Part shown: piece after piece, positions 16,548 through 25,613 of the stretch
Position numbering within the stretch: the first letter of the stretch is position 1
Layout: the number at the start of each line of letters is the position of its first letter
From: Oculatella sp. LEGE 06141
GTDB taxonomy: Bacteria; Cyanobacteriota; Cyanobacteriia; Elainellales; Elainellaceae
DNA: 35,834 nucleotides
Direction of reading: 5' to 3'
Assembly (NCBI RefSeq): GCF_015207605.1
Contig: NZ_JADEWO010000060.1
Span: 1-35,834, forward strand
The notes under the pieces: model-generated
Database searches by the model: none
Seen by the model: the letters and a program-made list of their open reading frames with translations, nothing else
What the model was told of the DNA's origin: nothing
Position numbers and translations under genes: made by a program

Positions 16548-17864
16548 TTAAATAGAGTCAATAAACCGCTTTGGACTTAAGAGTTGTTTCGGGTCAAACT
16601 GCTGCTTAATCTTTTGCATTAAACCGATCGCATTGCCAGCATATCCCCAGGTATCTAACTGGTGTTTGAGCGAAATCGGCGCTTCTAAAATGGAGAGAAA
16701 TCCGCCTTGAGATTGACATAGGTTGCGAATCTCTAGCAGCGTTTCAATAGTGATGTGTTGATGGCTAAACCGCAGCACTCCTAATCCACTTGCCGCATGA
16801 ATCAAACCCGTTTCAATTGAAGGAATGAGAGCAGCAATTTGGCTAAGAGACTGTGCCGCTTGTGCGGGTAATACTCCTATTTTACAGGTGATTGCGGCAT
16901 CAATGGTGTTTGATGCTAGTTGGTGTTGTAATCGTTGCCATAGATTGGTTTCATCTGCCCCGGCATACACCGATCTCTTTAAGTCTAACGCTTGCCCCAC
17001 CTGCAACAGTTGTGCGGTCTGTTCTTTGATGCCAACATCCAACCCCTGAAAGCGGCTAATGAGGGTCAGGTCGGTGCCTATGCCCAATCGCTCGCTCGTT
17101 TGAGGGGCTGTTAAGTCTACCGCCGTTGGACTGAGTCCAGACGCTAACACGGTGTGAGTTGCTTTGGCGATCGCCTCTACTGAACCTTGCAGAACCACGG
17201 TTTGAGACGTGTCTGGCAAGGGATACACCCGCAACGAGAGCTGGCTAATGATACCCAATGTGCCCCACGACCCAGTGAATAACTTCATCAGGTCATAACC
17301 AGCTACGTTTTTGACAACGCGCCCGCCCGCCTTGGCGATCGCGCCATCCGCTCGGACAAACGAGAGACCAATGACCATGTCACGAACGCCACCATAGCGC
17401 TGGCGCAGCGATCCGGTATCTGCCGTGGCGACGACCCCCCCCACCGTAGCGCTGTCGGTATATACAGGGTCGATCGCCAAAAACTGTCCGGCTGCTGCCA
17501 GGGTGGCTTGCAGGGTAGAAAACGGCATTCCTGCTTCTACCGTCACCGTCAGATCGCCGATGGCGTGTTCGATCAGGCGATCGAGTCGAGCCGTACTCAC
17601 CCCCAGTCCAATATTGGCAGCCAACCCGCCCCAGTGAAGTTTGCTACCGTTGCCATAGGGTAAAACCGCCCAGTCATTCTGGTGGGCGCACGCCAGCACC
17701 TCAGCCAGTTCTGATGGTGAGCTGGGATATACGACACAGTCCAGTTGGCTATCAGACGCGATCGCATGGGACAGTTGCGATCGTACCCTTGGTTCTACCG
17801 TCTCCCAATTGCCCACCCCCTCTGTGCCAACAATCTGTGCCAACTGCGAGGCAATGACACCCAT
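16548..17864 (-). CDS. glcE: Glycolate oxidase FAD-binding subunit GlcE
   Basis: A 438-residue flavoprotein subunit of the same complex. The PCMH-type FAD domain has VVYPSSPSELAEVLACA, the pyrophosphate loop PYGNGSKLHWGG, TVEAGMPFSTLQATLA, and VGGVVATADTGSLRQRYGGV, followed by GGRVVKNVAGYDLMKLF and GTLGIISQLSLRVYPLP. These last blocks distinguish GlcE from the longer GlcD. The C-terminal end PKQLLSPKRFI is the typical oxidase cap terminus. It is slightly longer than E. coli GlcE (about 350), as in other cyanobacteria. The gene lies directly before glcF on the minus strand, two bases apart, forming a two-gene operon. D-lactate dehydrogenase-like function cannot be excluded from sequence alone. 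Confidence 0.88.
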   Translation of the reverse strand: MGVIASQLAQIVGTEGVGNWETVEPRVRSQLSHAIASDSQLDCVVYPSSPSELAEVLACAHQNDWAVLPYGNGSKLHWGGLAANIGLGVSTARLDRLIEHAIGDLTVTVEAGMPFSTLQATLAAAGQFLAIDPVYTDSATVGGVVATADTGSLRQRYGGVRDMVIGLSFVRADGAIAKAGGRVVKNVAGYDLMKLFTGSWGTLGIISQLSLRVYPLPDTSQTVVLQGSVEAIAKATHTVLASGLSPTAVDLTAPQTSERLGIGTDLTLISRFQGLDVGIKEQTAQLLQVGQALDLKRSVYAGADETNLWQRLQHQLASNTIDAAITCKIGVLPAQAAQSLSQIAALIPSIETGLIHAASGLGVLRFSHQHITIETLLEIRNLCQSQGGFLSILEAPISLKHQLDTWGYAGNAIGLMQKIKQQFDPKQLLSPKRFIDSI

Positions 17865-17895
17865 GCGATCTCCACTTCATTGACCATGTGGAACT

Positions 17896-18087
17896 ATGAT
17901 CCCACACCCAGAAGCTTTAGATCGGGTTCTGCCGACGAATTTGGGAATTCTGGAAGAGTCTCGGGTTGCACTGGCACCACCAGGGACAAACGGCTTGTAC
18001 TGGAATAAGTTTGATAGAGATTTCTACAAACCCTCCAGACAAAACACGGGAAGCCGTTTAACCCGATCCGATCGCGTTGTTTCTTGA
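17896..18087 (+). CDS. Possible 63-residue leader ORF before the glycosyltransferase
   Basis: The frame runs from an ATG at 17896 to a TGA at 18085-18087, which touches the ATG of the next gene at 18088. It encodes a hydrophilic peptide with GLYWNKFDRDFYKPS and no known motif. The exact abutment would suit translational coupling, since the glycosyltransferase has no ribosome binding site of its own. The composition is not distinctive and chance is possible. Confidence 0.25.
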   Translation: MIPHPEALDRVLPTNLGILEESRVALAPPGTNGLYWNKFDRDFYKPSRQNTGSRLTRSDRVVS

Positions 18088-18957
18088 ATGACTGCCATGA
18101 CTTTAAACAAGGCTGAACCGCCCTTTTCTTCGGCTCAACTGGCCACCTGCATTGGTCAAGTCTTTATTCTGGCGTATCAAGAATCTACTGAATTGCTGGA
18201 GAAGGCGATCGCCAATGAAGGGCTACCCGTTGAAGTTTTGCGGCAACAGCATCAGCCAGACTACCGCGATTTTTCGCCCAGCTATCTCTGTTTACTGAAT
18301 CACCAATCGGCCTGGAAACGCGCTCTGCAAACCCAGCAACTGACGCTTATCGTCGAAGCAGATTTCGTTCCTGTGGTTGGCTTTGGCGCGTTACCCCTGC
18401 CGTTTAAGGCCACCCAACCCGACATGGGAATTACCTGGCTGTATACCTGCGCTCCCCAAATTTATAGCGTGTCTGCGGAAGGCTATGCCGAGGGATATTC
18501 CACCTCAATGGTGGCCTACATTGTGGCACCGCGTGGCGCTGAAGCGCTGCTGGCTCTGGCTGAAACCACTCGCCAACAGGTAGGAGAAACCCGTTACTCT
18601 GCCTGGGATTCGGGAGTCGATAAATTTTTGCGATCGCACGGGCTTAAAAACTACATTCCCTTTCGCAATTATGGCGAGCATGGGGGCAAGCCTAATCCTG
18701 AGCATCGGCAGCATGGGTTAAGTGCCGCTCATCGGGCGGATGTGTTGTGCGATCGCCTCTTGTTGCGTCCCGCCTATGCCACAGATGCAACCTATCCACA
18801 GCTTCAGTTGCGATGGGTCAGGCTTCAAGCCCGGTGTAAAGGCATCGCTCGACTAATGAGCGGCAAGTTTCTGCGGGTTAAAGTATTACGCCAGTCCAGC
18901 GTTCCGCTGAAACTGCTCCAGTTTGCGATTCGTCGGCAGCTAACGTCAACCCTTTAA
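18088..18957 (+). CDS. Glycosyltransferase family 25-like protein (LPS biosynthesis type)
   Basis: A 289-residue cytoplasmic protein resembling the LPS-modifying GT25 family. Features are an early QVFILAYQES strand, then SPSYLCLLNHQSAWKRAL (the S-L-x-x-H-x-x-x-W block of the family), and LTLIVEADFVPVVGF, where the family has an acidic E-D-D metal-binding motif and this protein has EAD. Later come YSTSMVAYIVAPRGAEALL (the G-T-x-x-Y-x-x-S block), SAWDSGVDKFL and the Arg-rich tail. A transferase adding a hexose to lipid A core or O-antigen would be typical. The single aspartate in place of the double acid motif makes catalytic competence uncertain. The start ATG abuts the stop of a possible leader ORF. 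Confidence 0.65.
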   Translation: MTAMTLNKAEPPFSSAQLATCIGQVFILAYQESTELLEKAIANEGLPVEVLRQQHQPDYRDFSPSYLCLLNHQSAWKRALQTQQLTLIVEADFVPVVGFGALPLPFKATQPDMGITWLYTCAPQIYSVSAEGYAEGYSTSMVAYIVAPRGAEALLALAETTRQQVGETRYSAWDSGVDKFLRSHGLKNYIPFRNYGEHGGKPNPEHRQHGLSAAHRADVLCDRLLLRPAYATDATYPQLQLRWVRLQARCKGIARLMSGKFLRVKVLRQSSVPLKLLQFAIRRQLTSTL

Positions 18958-19149
18958 TCCCTTCAATCTGCTCTTTAAATCGATTGCTGATGGCAAGACA
19001 TTTAAGCAACTCCAAACATAGAAAGTGGATAGATTCGCGTCTACTCTCCTGGTTTGGTTGCGAAAAACTTCAGTGGATCTTTCTCTCTGTAAATGACCAT
19101 CAGCAGTGGAACTGAAATAATGTAGCAGAGAGTTTCAGGTTGGGATTCA

Positions 19150-20673
19150 GTGAAATTAAACCGCAAGCAATTGGGATTGTTGTTATTGGCAATCCTGCTA
19201 ATTGGTTCGTCCTGGTTAGGGATTGTAACTGCTCGGGCGGGGCTGACAGTAAGAACACTTCATGGAGCGGAACTATCGCGCCTGCAAGAGGATGTGCCCC
19301 TGTTGTATCTTGCGCCTCAACAGGCGAAGGCCGTGCCGGGAGTTCTCATTGCCCACGGCTTTGCTGGCTCTAAACAGTTGATGCTGGGTTACGGGCATGT
19401 GCTGGCTCATGCGGGGTATGCGGTAATGTTATGGGATTTTGATGGACATGGTGCCAATCCAGCACGCTTGCAGCGATACGAGTTGCAGCAAAACCTTGAT
19501 GTTGCCCTGCAAGCTCTGTTGGCTCAACCAGAAGTTGATCCGGAGCGTCTGGCACTCTTAGGTCATTCAATGGGTAGCGGAATTGTGATGACGGCTGGAA
19601 TTCGCAACCCGGAGCGTTTTGCCGCAACCGTTGCCGTTTCCCCCACTGGTGCCACCACCACTCCAAATGTTCCTCGTAATCTTCAGTTGCAGGCCGGCAG
19701 TGGAGAAGGACGCTTTGTGAGCAACGCCCAACGCCTGCTGGCACAAGCAGGGGGAGAGAATTCCAATCTGGCGGAGGGTTTGGGACGAGAACTGATCGTC
19801 ATTCCCGGCGTGGAACACATCACCATTCTGTTCAGTGATGGCAGCCATCAGGCAGCACGACGGTGGCTAAACGCAACGTTTGGGAGCGCAGACGATAGTC
19901 AATCTGCTGATTTGACCGGGCAACGCTATCGCGATCGCCGCATGGGTTGGTATGGCCTGCACTTATTAGGCTGGCTGGTGGGGCTGGCGGCGGTTGGCCT
20001 GGGTGCGCCAGCGGCGATCGCTCCACTGGATAGTGAATCGGCAACGCCAGCCGCAAAAATTGCTCCTGTCCAACGATGGGTCGGTTTGGTCATTGCGCCG
20101 ATGGTTGCCGTAGCAGGACTGGTACTGCTGAGTCAAAAGATGGATCTCCAGGCTTTAGGTGGGGTGCAGGTGGGTGGAGCCGTTGGAGTCTGGTTTTTGA
20201 TAGCCGGGTTAACCTGGCTGGCCGTGCTGGCTCGTCTGCCTCGTCCCACCCTGGTTGCGGTTGGTCTGGGGATAGGGCTGTTTGGATGGCTCTGGGTTGC
20301 CTTCGGCGCAATGGCACAGGTTGTCTGGCTTCAGTGGTGGCTGATCCCCATTCGGTTGAGATTGTGGTTGCCACTGGCGATCGCCTGCTTGCCCTGGTTT
20401 TTGGCCTCTGGCATAGTGCAACAGAATATTGGAGTGGGCAAACGAATTCTTTGGTGGCTGGGACAGAGCCTCAGTTTAATTGGTGGATTTGTGCTGACGC
20501 TCAACTTTCTGCCGCAACTGGGTTTTATGTTCCTGCTCCTACCGCTGTTCCCGCCACTGCTGGGAATCTTATCCCTGGTTGCAGGCTTGTTGAATCGGGC
20601 ATGGGTATACGCGATCGGGTCTGCTCTGTTTTTTGGGTGGTTGCTGGCGGCAGGCTTCCCGCTCTCGGCATAG
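19150..20673 (+). CDS. Alpha/beta hydrolase with C-terminal multi-helix membrane domain
   Basis: A 507-residue membrane protein. One N-terminal helix (LGLLLLAILLIGSSWLGIVT) is followed by an alpha/beta hydrolase domain at about 55-255. This has the oxyanion block VLIAHGFAGSKQ, WDFDGHG, the nucleophile elbow LLGHSMGSG (Ser140) and the late histidine GVEHITI (His223). After about residue 275, seven or so hydrophobic helices follow to the end. The hydrolase half resembles dienelactone-hydrolase or BAAT-type esterases. The membrane half has no motif I recognise. The translation start is GTG at 19150, preceded by GGGATTCA, a weak site. Substrate unknown; a lipid or exported ester is only a guess. 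The gene ends 24 bases before the convergent arfB. Confidence 0.75.
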   Translation: MKLNRKQLGLLLLAILLIGSSWLGIVTARAGLTVRTLHGAELSRLQEDVPLLYLAPQQAKAVPGVLIAHGFAGSKQLMLGYGHVLAHAGYAVMLWDFDGHGANPARLQRYELQQNLDVALQALLAQPEVDPERLALLGHSMGSGIVMTAGIRNPERFAATVAVSPTGATTTPNVPRNLQLQAGSGEGRFVSNAQRLLAQAGGENSNLAEGLGRELIVIPGVEHITILFSDGSHQAARRWLNATFGSADDSQSADLTGQRYRDRRMGWYGLHLLGWLVGLAAVGLGAPAAIAPLDSESATPAAKIAPVQRWVGLVIAPMVAVAGLVLLSQKMDLQALGGVQVGGAVGVWFLIAGLTWLAVLARLPRPTLVAVGLGIGLFGWLWVAFGAMAQVVWLQWWLIPIRLRLWLPLAIACLPWFLASGIVQQNIGVGKRILWWLGQSLSLIGGFVLTLNFLPQLGFMFLLLPLFPPLLGILSLVAGLLNRAWVYAIGSALFFGWLLAAGFPLSA

Positions 20674-20696
20674 CCTGTGGATGATAGATGCACCGC

Positions 20697-21113
20697 TCAT
20701 TCATCCGTTACTTTTCCTCGCGTGGCTTTGAGTTGACTTCGCTTACTTTTGCTGTCCAGCCGTCGTTTTTGGGAACCGCGCGTCGGTTTGCTTGGTTTGC
20801 GTGGCTTGGGAACGGCGATCGCACTTTTGATCAGTTCTTGCAATCGCTGCAACGCCTCTTCCCGGTTTTGCTCCTGGCGGCGGTGTTCCTGAGCCTTGAT
20901 TACAATCACCCCTTCTTTGGTGATGCGCTGGTCGTTCAGGTTCAACAATCGCTCTTTGTAGCGATCCGGCAGCGAAGACGCCAGGATGTCAAACCGTAAG
21001 TGAATCGCAGTAGCCACCTTATTGACGTTTTGCCCACCAGCTCCTTGCGATCGCACGGCACTCATTTCAATCTCATGCTCTGGAATAGTCACCGTGTTAG
21101 AAATTTGTAGCAT
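20697..21113 (-). CDS. arfB: Alternative ribosome-rescue factor ArfB (YaeJ)
   Basis: A 138-residue peptidyl-tRNA hydrolase that rescues ribosomes stalled on truncated mRNA. It has the release-factor GGQ catalytic loop VRSQGAGGQNVNKVATAI (GGQ at 26-28) and the strand AIHLRFDI. The Lys/Arg-rich C-terminal tail (KPSKPTRGSQKRRLDSKSKR), which in ArfB inserts into the empty mRNA channel, separates it from full-length release factors. Length is typical. It lies nine bases downstream of an aldo/keto reductase on the same strand, so it is probably co-transcribed. The pairing is probably incidental. Confidence 0.93.
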   Translation of the reverse strand: MLQISNTVTIPEHEIEMSAVRSQGAGGQNVNKVATAIHLRFDILASSLPDRYKERLLNLNDQRITKEGVIVIKAQEHRRQEQNREEALQRLQELIKSAIAVPKPRKPSKPTRGSQKRRLDSKSKRSQLKATRGKVTDE

Positions 21114-21122
21114 AGGTTCAGT

Positions 21123-22103
21123 TTAGCGATGTCCTAATACGGGATGAGGCTGGTAGGGTTCCTCCAACCGCTGGCACTCCTCCTGCGTTAACTCAATCTC
21201 CAGGGATGCCAGCGCATCTTCCAGGTGATTCATTTTGCTGGCTCCAATAATAGGAGCGGTTACTCCGGGTTGATGCAGCAACCATGCTAATGCAATTTGA
21301 GCCGGGGCTACACCACGCTGTTGGGCTAATTCGATGACGCGATCGACCACCTGAAAATCTGAATCCTGATAGTAAAGTTGGTGGGCAAAATCATCAGTCT
21401 TGGCACGGGTTGTCTCTCCCCTGGTTTCCTTCTGCCGATTTCCTGCCAGAAACCCTCGTGCCAATGGACTCCAGGGAATGACACCAATGCCTTCGGATAA
21501 GCACAGGGGAAGCATCTCCCGCTCTTCTTCCCGGTACACCAGGTTGTAGTGGTTCTGCATTGAAACAAAGCGCGTCCAGCCGTGTAAGTCTGCCAGGTAC
21601 AATGCTTTAGCAAACTGCCATGCATACATGCTTGATGCGCCAATGTAGCGAACTTTGCCTGCTTTTACCAGGTCATGTAACGCTTCCAGCGTTTCTTCAA
21701 TTGGGGTTTCGTTATCCCAACGGTGAATCTGATACAGATCAACATAGTCCGTTTGCAGCCGTCGCAAGGAAGCATCAATGCTGGCGAAGATATGCTTGCG
21801 TGATAAACCGCGATCGTTCGGGTCATTGCTCATTGGGTGAAAGACTTTGGTGGCAATCACAACCTGCTCTCGTTGGGCAAATTCCTTCAAAGCCCGACCC
21901 AAAACCGCTTCGCTTTCACCCAGGGAATACATATCTGCCGTATCAAAAAAGGTGATTCCTGCTTCTAGCGATCGCGCAATAAACGGGCGGCTGTCCTCCT
22001 CGGACAAAACCCATTCTCGCCACTTGGGGCTACCGTAGGTCATGGTGCCAAGACAAATCCGCGAAACCTGCAATCCCGTGTTGCCCAACCGGATGTATTT
22101 CAT
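21123..22103 (-). CDS. Aldo/keto reductase
   Basis: A 326-residue cytoplasmic NADPH-dependent carbonyl reductase of TIM-barrel fold. The catalytic tetrad can be placed as Asp54 and Tyr59 (FFDTADMYSLGESE), Lys86 (VVIATKVF) and His127 (VDLYQIHRWD). The cofactor region near the C-terminus shows PIIGASKMNHLEDALASLE. The sequence resembles the YajO/IolS-type group and related voltage-gated potassium channel beta subunits (MPLCLSEGIGVIPWSPLARG). Substrate unknown; detoxification of reactive aldehydes would fit the neighbourhood. arfB follows nine bases later on the same strand. Confidence 0.9.
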   Translation of the reverse strand: MKYIRLGNTGLQVSRICLGTMTYGSPKWREWVLSEEDSRPFIARSLEAGITFFDTADMYSLGESEAVLGRALKEFAQREQVVIATKVFHPMSNDPNDRGLSRKHIFASIDASLRRLQTDYVDLYQIHRWDNETPIEETLEALHDLVKAGKVRYIGASSMYAWQFAKALYLADLHGWTRFVSMQNHYNLVYREEEREMLPLCLSEGIGVIPWSPLARGFLAGNRQKETRGETTRAKTDDFAHQLYYQDSDFQVVDRVIELAQQRGVAPAQIALAWLLHQPGVTAPIIGASKMNHLEDALASLEIELTQEECQRLEEPYQPHPVLGHR

Positions 22104-22326
22104 AAAACACTCTCTTCAATGAAACGGGGTGGTTTCACCAACGTTCAGCCACCTACTTCTGTTCAAATACTCAAATACGACCAAACACTCAACACTAGAC
22201 CATAGAAGGGGTGAACGCCTTCATACTAAAGGTTAGGATTGGAGGCTGGAAAACGTAGTGGGGCCAAGCAGGAACAGTCCGTTCCCAATGACAAACCCAG
22301 CGAAGAGGTAAACGACGGGAAAGAAG

Positions 22327-23076
22327 ATGCCTGAAGATGAAGCGTTCTACGACAACCCAGACGTGCGAGCCAGGTATCTCGCACACCGTGCCCAACCAGA
22401 CAACCCCAACACAACACTCGAACGTCCGCTGTTTTTAAGTTTGGCAGGCGATCTCAGCAACCTTGATATTGTTGACTTAGGCTGTGGGGATGCTGCATTT
22501 GGTCAAGAGGCACTTCGTCAAGGGGCGCGATCGTACACAGGTATTGAAGCCTCGCAGGCAATGGTTGACGTTGCCCGTCAGGTGCTTGCAAACACCCCAG
22601 GGAAGGTGGATCACAATCGGATAGAAACATGGCAAGCACAGAGCGAGCAAGCTGATTTAGTGTCGTCGCGGCTGGCACTGAATTACGTTGAACATCTCCA
22701 GCCCGTCTTTCAGGAAATGTATCAGGCACTTCGTCCTGGTGGACGGGTGGTTGTATCAGTGGAGCATCCAGTGATTACATCAAACTTCGCCAGTTTGGCG
22801 GAAGGTCGCCGCACTACATGGTTAGTGGACAACTACTTCCAATCAGGCGCAAGGGTACATCTGTGGCTTGGACAAGAGATCACGAAGTATCACCATACCT
22901 TAGAAGAGTATTTTGACCTTGTTATAGGAGCCGGTTTTGAGCTAGAGCGAGTGCGAGAATCACGTCCCCAACGAGACAACTTTGTGAGCGCAGCAGAATA
23001 CGAACGGCGCTTACGCATTCCGCTATTTCTGGCGATGGCGGCGCGTAAGCCGAATCGACATCGCTCCAGAGCATGA
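22327..23076 (+). CDS. Class I SAM-dependent methyltransferase
   Basis: A 249-residue cytoplasmic methyltransferase. Motif I is IVDLGCGDAAFG (about 49-60), motif II is YTGIEASQAMVDVAR, and motif IV/post-IV is ADLVSSRLALNYVEHLQPVF, followed by RPGGRVVVSVEHPV, as in UbiE/Methyltransf_11-type enzymes. The ATG at 22327 follows GGGAAAGAAG. Substrate unknown: small organic acid or quinone O-methylation would fit the fold. Bases 22104-22326 upstream, divergent from the aldo/keto reductase, contain no gene. Confidence 0.88.
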   Translation: MPEDEAFYDNPDVRARYLAHRAQPDNPNTTLERPLFLSLAGDLSNLDIVDLGCGDAAFGQEALRQGARSYTGIEASQAMVDVARQVLANTPGKVDHNRIETWQAQSEQADLVSSRLALNYVEHLQPVFQEMYQALRPGGRVVVSVEHPVITSNFASLAEGRRTTWLVDNYFQSGARVHLWLGQEITKYHHTLEEYFDLVIGAGFELERVRESRPQRDNFVSAAEYERRLRIPLFLAMAARKPNRHRSRA

Positions 23077-23320
23077 GGCGTGAAGATACCCGAAATTCTG
23101 TGCTGAACGGACTGGAAAACGCGTCAGCCAACTCACCTTAGTGTCTTCCTGAAGATATCTTTTGCTGACCAAAGCAGCTCGATATTATGTAGTACACTTG
23201 AACCAAATTGATCTAAAACCGCTCCATCGTTCGATCGCACCTCTGACTCATTTACTGGAAGAATGAAACATCATTCAATACATCATCAGCCTTGAACCGT
23301 AACCATATGGAGGCTATCCA

Positions 23321-23740
23321 ATGACCCGTAATGTTACCCCACTTAACATCAACTCTACCTATGTTGTTCTGGAGAACGATGGTGATGCCACTCCAATTCC
23401 TGTGAGCGATCGCTTTTTTGAAGATCTGGAGCATCAATTCGGTGATTTCAAAGGAAAGAGACTCGTTTCTTACTTTACCTTTGAGCAAGACTGGGATACC
23501 TGGGAAATGCACCCAACTGGAGAAGAGTTTGTGTGTCTGCTTTCGGGTCAGGTTGAATTAATCCTGGAGCAAGGTGGAGTTGAGCATACAGTGCAACTGA
23601 GTACGCCAGGTTGTTATGTCCTTGTACCGCGTGGTACATGGCATACGGCCAGAGTACAGATACCCAGCTCAATGTTATTCATTACTCCCGGTGAAGGAAC
23701 TCAAAACCGACCCCTATCACAACCCACTCAAACGCTCTGA
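23321..23740 (+). CDS. Small cupin-domain protein
   Basis: A 139-residue single-domain cupin. Cupin motif 1 is MHPTGEEFVCLLSGQVELIL, with His and Glu metal ligands, and motif 2 is PGCYVLVPRGTWHTARV, with the second His. An N-terminal region FYFT-like strand (KRLVSYFTFEQDWDTWE) precedes it. Such proteins bind a divalent metal and may be dioxygenases, isomerases or binding modules, so no specific reaction is assigned. A clear ribosome binding site GGAGG lies 9-10 bases before the ATG. It stands alone, with about 240 and 195 bases of non-coding DNA on either side. Confidence 0.85.
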   Translation: MTRNVTPLNINSTYVVLENDGDATPIPVSDRFFEDLEHQFGDFKGKRLVSYFTFEQDWDTWEMHPTGEEFVCLLSGQVELILEQGGVEHTVQLSTPGCYVLVPRGTWHTARVQIPSSMLFITPGEGTQNRPLSQPTQTL

Positions 23741-23934
23741 TACAGCTTGAGTGTTGCACCAGACGTTTGGACAAGCTCCTGCATTAGATAGAAGACTAAT
23801 CCTTGAGCATCCAGTATGCTGCTACCTAGCTATGTAGCGAGCTAATTGCCTGACCAATCTCAACTGTTTGTCAGGTAACCAGGAGTTCGGATACTAGCAA
23901 GTTACAACAGATGCAGAACGGGTAGAATCACCGG

Positions 23935-24606
23935 ATGATTATTGTTCACCATTTAAATAATTCTCGTTCCCAGCGCATACTGTGGCTGCTAGAGGAGCTT
24001 GGGTTGGAATACGACATCAAGTCTTACGAACGCGACCCCAAGACGCTGCTGGCTCCGGCGTCTCTACGTCAGGTTCATCCCCTGGGTAAGTCGCCTGTCA
24101 TTACCGATGGGGATGTAACTCTGGCCGAATCTGGAGCCATCATTGAATACCTGACTGAGCAATATGGTGGAGGCCGACTGGTACCACCACCGGACAGGCC
24201 AGAGCGGTTGCGCTATACCTACTGGCTCCATTATGCCGAGGGGTCAGCCATGCCACCCCTGTTGTTGAAGCTGGTCTTCGATCGCATTGAGCAGCAACCC
24301 ATGCCGTTTTTTGCTAAACCGATCGCACAGCAAATCATCCGTAAAACCCAACAGGCGTTCATCACCCCGCAAATCACGCTGCACCTCAATTATTTGGAAG
24401 CAGAACTGGAGAAGAGCCTCTGGTTTGCAGGAGATGACTTTACAGCCGCCGATATTCAGATGAGTTTTCCAATTGAGGCAGCCGCGGCACGAGCCGGATT
24501 AGATGCCAGCCGTCCAAAACTGATGAATTTCCTCGATCGCATCCACGATCGCCCTGCCTATCAACGGGCGTTGAAACGAGGTGGCGCATATCAGCTCTCC
24601 ATGTAG
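23935..24606 (+). CDS. Glutathione S-transferase
   Basis: A 223-residue cytoplasmic enzyme. The thioredoxin-like N-terminal domain has HHLNNSRSQRILWLLEELGL, with a catalytic Ser/Asn environment, and the glutathione-binding block HPLGKSPVITDGDVTLAESG with its cis-Pro and the Glu-Ser pair. The helical C-terminal domain has WFAGDDFTAADIQMSFP (the N-capping box region). It resembles the Ser-type or theta/URE2-like bacterial GSTs that conjugate glutathione to electrophiles. It ends about 100 bases before the convergent reductase, with a hairpin between. Confidence 0.92.
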   Translation: MIIVHHLNNSRSQRILWLLEELGLEYDIKSYERDPKTLLAPASLRQVHPLGKSPVITDGDVTLAESGAIIEYLTEQYGGGRLVPPPDRPERLRYTYWLHYAEGSAMPPLLLKLVFDRIEQQPMPFFAKPIAQQIIRKTQQAFITPQITLHLNYLEAELEKSLWFAGDDFTAADIQMSFPIEAAAARAGLDASRPKLMNFLDRIHDRPAYQRALKRGGAYQLSM

Positions 24607-24668
24607 CCAATACGCACCAACATCAACACCCCACGCTTCAGCAGGCTGGTTTGCTTGCTGTTGCGGCA

Positions 24669-24691
24669 TGACTCAGAAGCCTACTGAGTCA
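24669..24691. terminator. Hairpin between GST and reductase genes
   Basis: TGACTCAG, loop AAGCCTA, CTGAGTCA is a perfect 8-bp stem in the short gap between convergent genes. There is no clear T-run on either side, so function is inferred from position. Confidence 0.4.
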
Positions 24692-24705
24692 CAGCCAGCA
24701 GGTTT

Positions 24706-25593
24706 CTATTGCAGTCCGGCTTCTGCTGATGTCTTCAGTGCTAAGCCTGTCCAATCAATCTCACTTTTGCCATCAGCCACCAGCGCTAACAGGCGATCGT
24801 GAAGCAAGCTAGCCAGGGGAAGGGGCATCTGGCTTTCGCGGGCGGTTTGTAGCGCAAGGGTGACATCTTTTAAGCCCAACGCGAGCTTAAAGCCTGCGGG
24901 TTCATACTGCTGCTGGGCAATCATTCGGCCATAGTTCTGGTAAATTGGGCAGGCAAATAGGGTTTGACCAAAGAGATTGGCAACATCGGTGCGATCGATG
25001 CCGTTCTTTTCGGCCAGGGTAAACGCTTCAGCCATCGCCTCGATCGCCGCAATAATCAAAAAATTGCCTGTGAGCTTCACCACGTTGGCAGATCCGGCCT
25101 CCTCGCCAAAATCAAATACTCCCTGCCCTATCTGTTCCAGTATCGGTTTAACTCGGTCTTTGGCAGGTGTTTTTCCAGAACAGGCAACCCACAGCTTGCG
25201 GGCAGCGGCAGCATCGGGACGGCCAAAAACCGGAGCCGCAACATACTGCGATCCCTGTTGTTCGTGCAACGCGGCAAGCTTATGAGCCGTGGCGGGTGAG
25301 ACCGTACTCATGGATAGATGAATACCTCCCTGCCCCAATTTGGCAAGAATGCCATTGTCGCCCAGCACAACCGCTTCTAATGCCGCATCGTTTGCCAGCA
25401 TTGTGACCACAATTCCACCCGGTTCCACGGCTTCAGCCGGTTGGGAAACCACTTGCGCCCCTTGCTCTGCCAGAGGTTGCGCTTTCTCCGAGGTGCGGTT
25501 GTAGGCTCTAAGCGGATACCCCGCTGCTAGCAAATTTGTCGCCATTGGCAACCCCATGTTGCCCAACCCAATGAACCCAATTGTTTCACTCAT
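24706..25593 (-). CDS. NAD(P)-dependent beta-hydroxyacid dehydrogenase-type reductase (GLYR/HIBADH family)
   Basis: A 295-residue cytoplasmic oxidoreductase. The Rossmann fold is IGFIGLGNMGLPMATNLLAA (G-x-G-x-x-G from residue 9), followed by YNRTSEKA, where Asn-Arg-Thr favours NADPH. The substrate motif region is HLSMSTVSPATAHKLA, and the catalytic lysine is Lys173 in NVVKLTGNFLI. These proteins reduce semialdehydes such as succinic semialdehyde or glyoxylate, or tartronate semialdehyde. The exact substrate cannot be assigned. An SGNH hydrolase gene ends 20 bases upstream on the same strand, so both are probably one operon. Confidence 0.87.
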   Translation of the reverse strand: MSETIGFIGLGNMGLPMATNLLAAGYPLRAYNRTSEKAQPLAEQGAQVVSQPAEAVEPGGIVVTMLANDAALEAVVLGDNGILAKLGQGGIHLSMSTVSPATAHKLAALHEQQGSQYVAAPVFGRPDAAAARKLWVACSGKTPAKDRVKPILEQIGQGVFDFGEEAGSANVVKLTGNFLIIAAIEAMAEAFTLAEKNGIDRTDVANLFGQTLFACPIYQNYGRMIAQQQYEPAGFKLALGLKDVTLALQTARESQMPLPLASLLHDRLLALVADGKSEIDWTGLALKTSAEAGLQ

Positions 25594-25613
25594 GATCTGC
25601 TCCGTTGTTGAGG

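Noticed and set aside
20076-20684. Long 202-codon plus-strand frame inside the hydrolase gene
   Set aside because: A shadow: the true frame has clear hydrolase motifs and membrane helices, while this one is Gly/Arg/Trp-rich with no motif.
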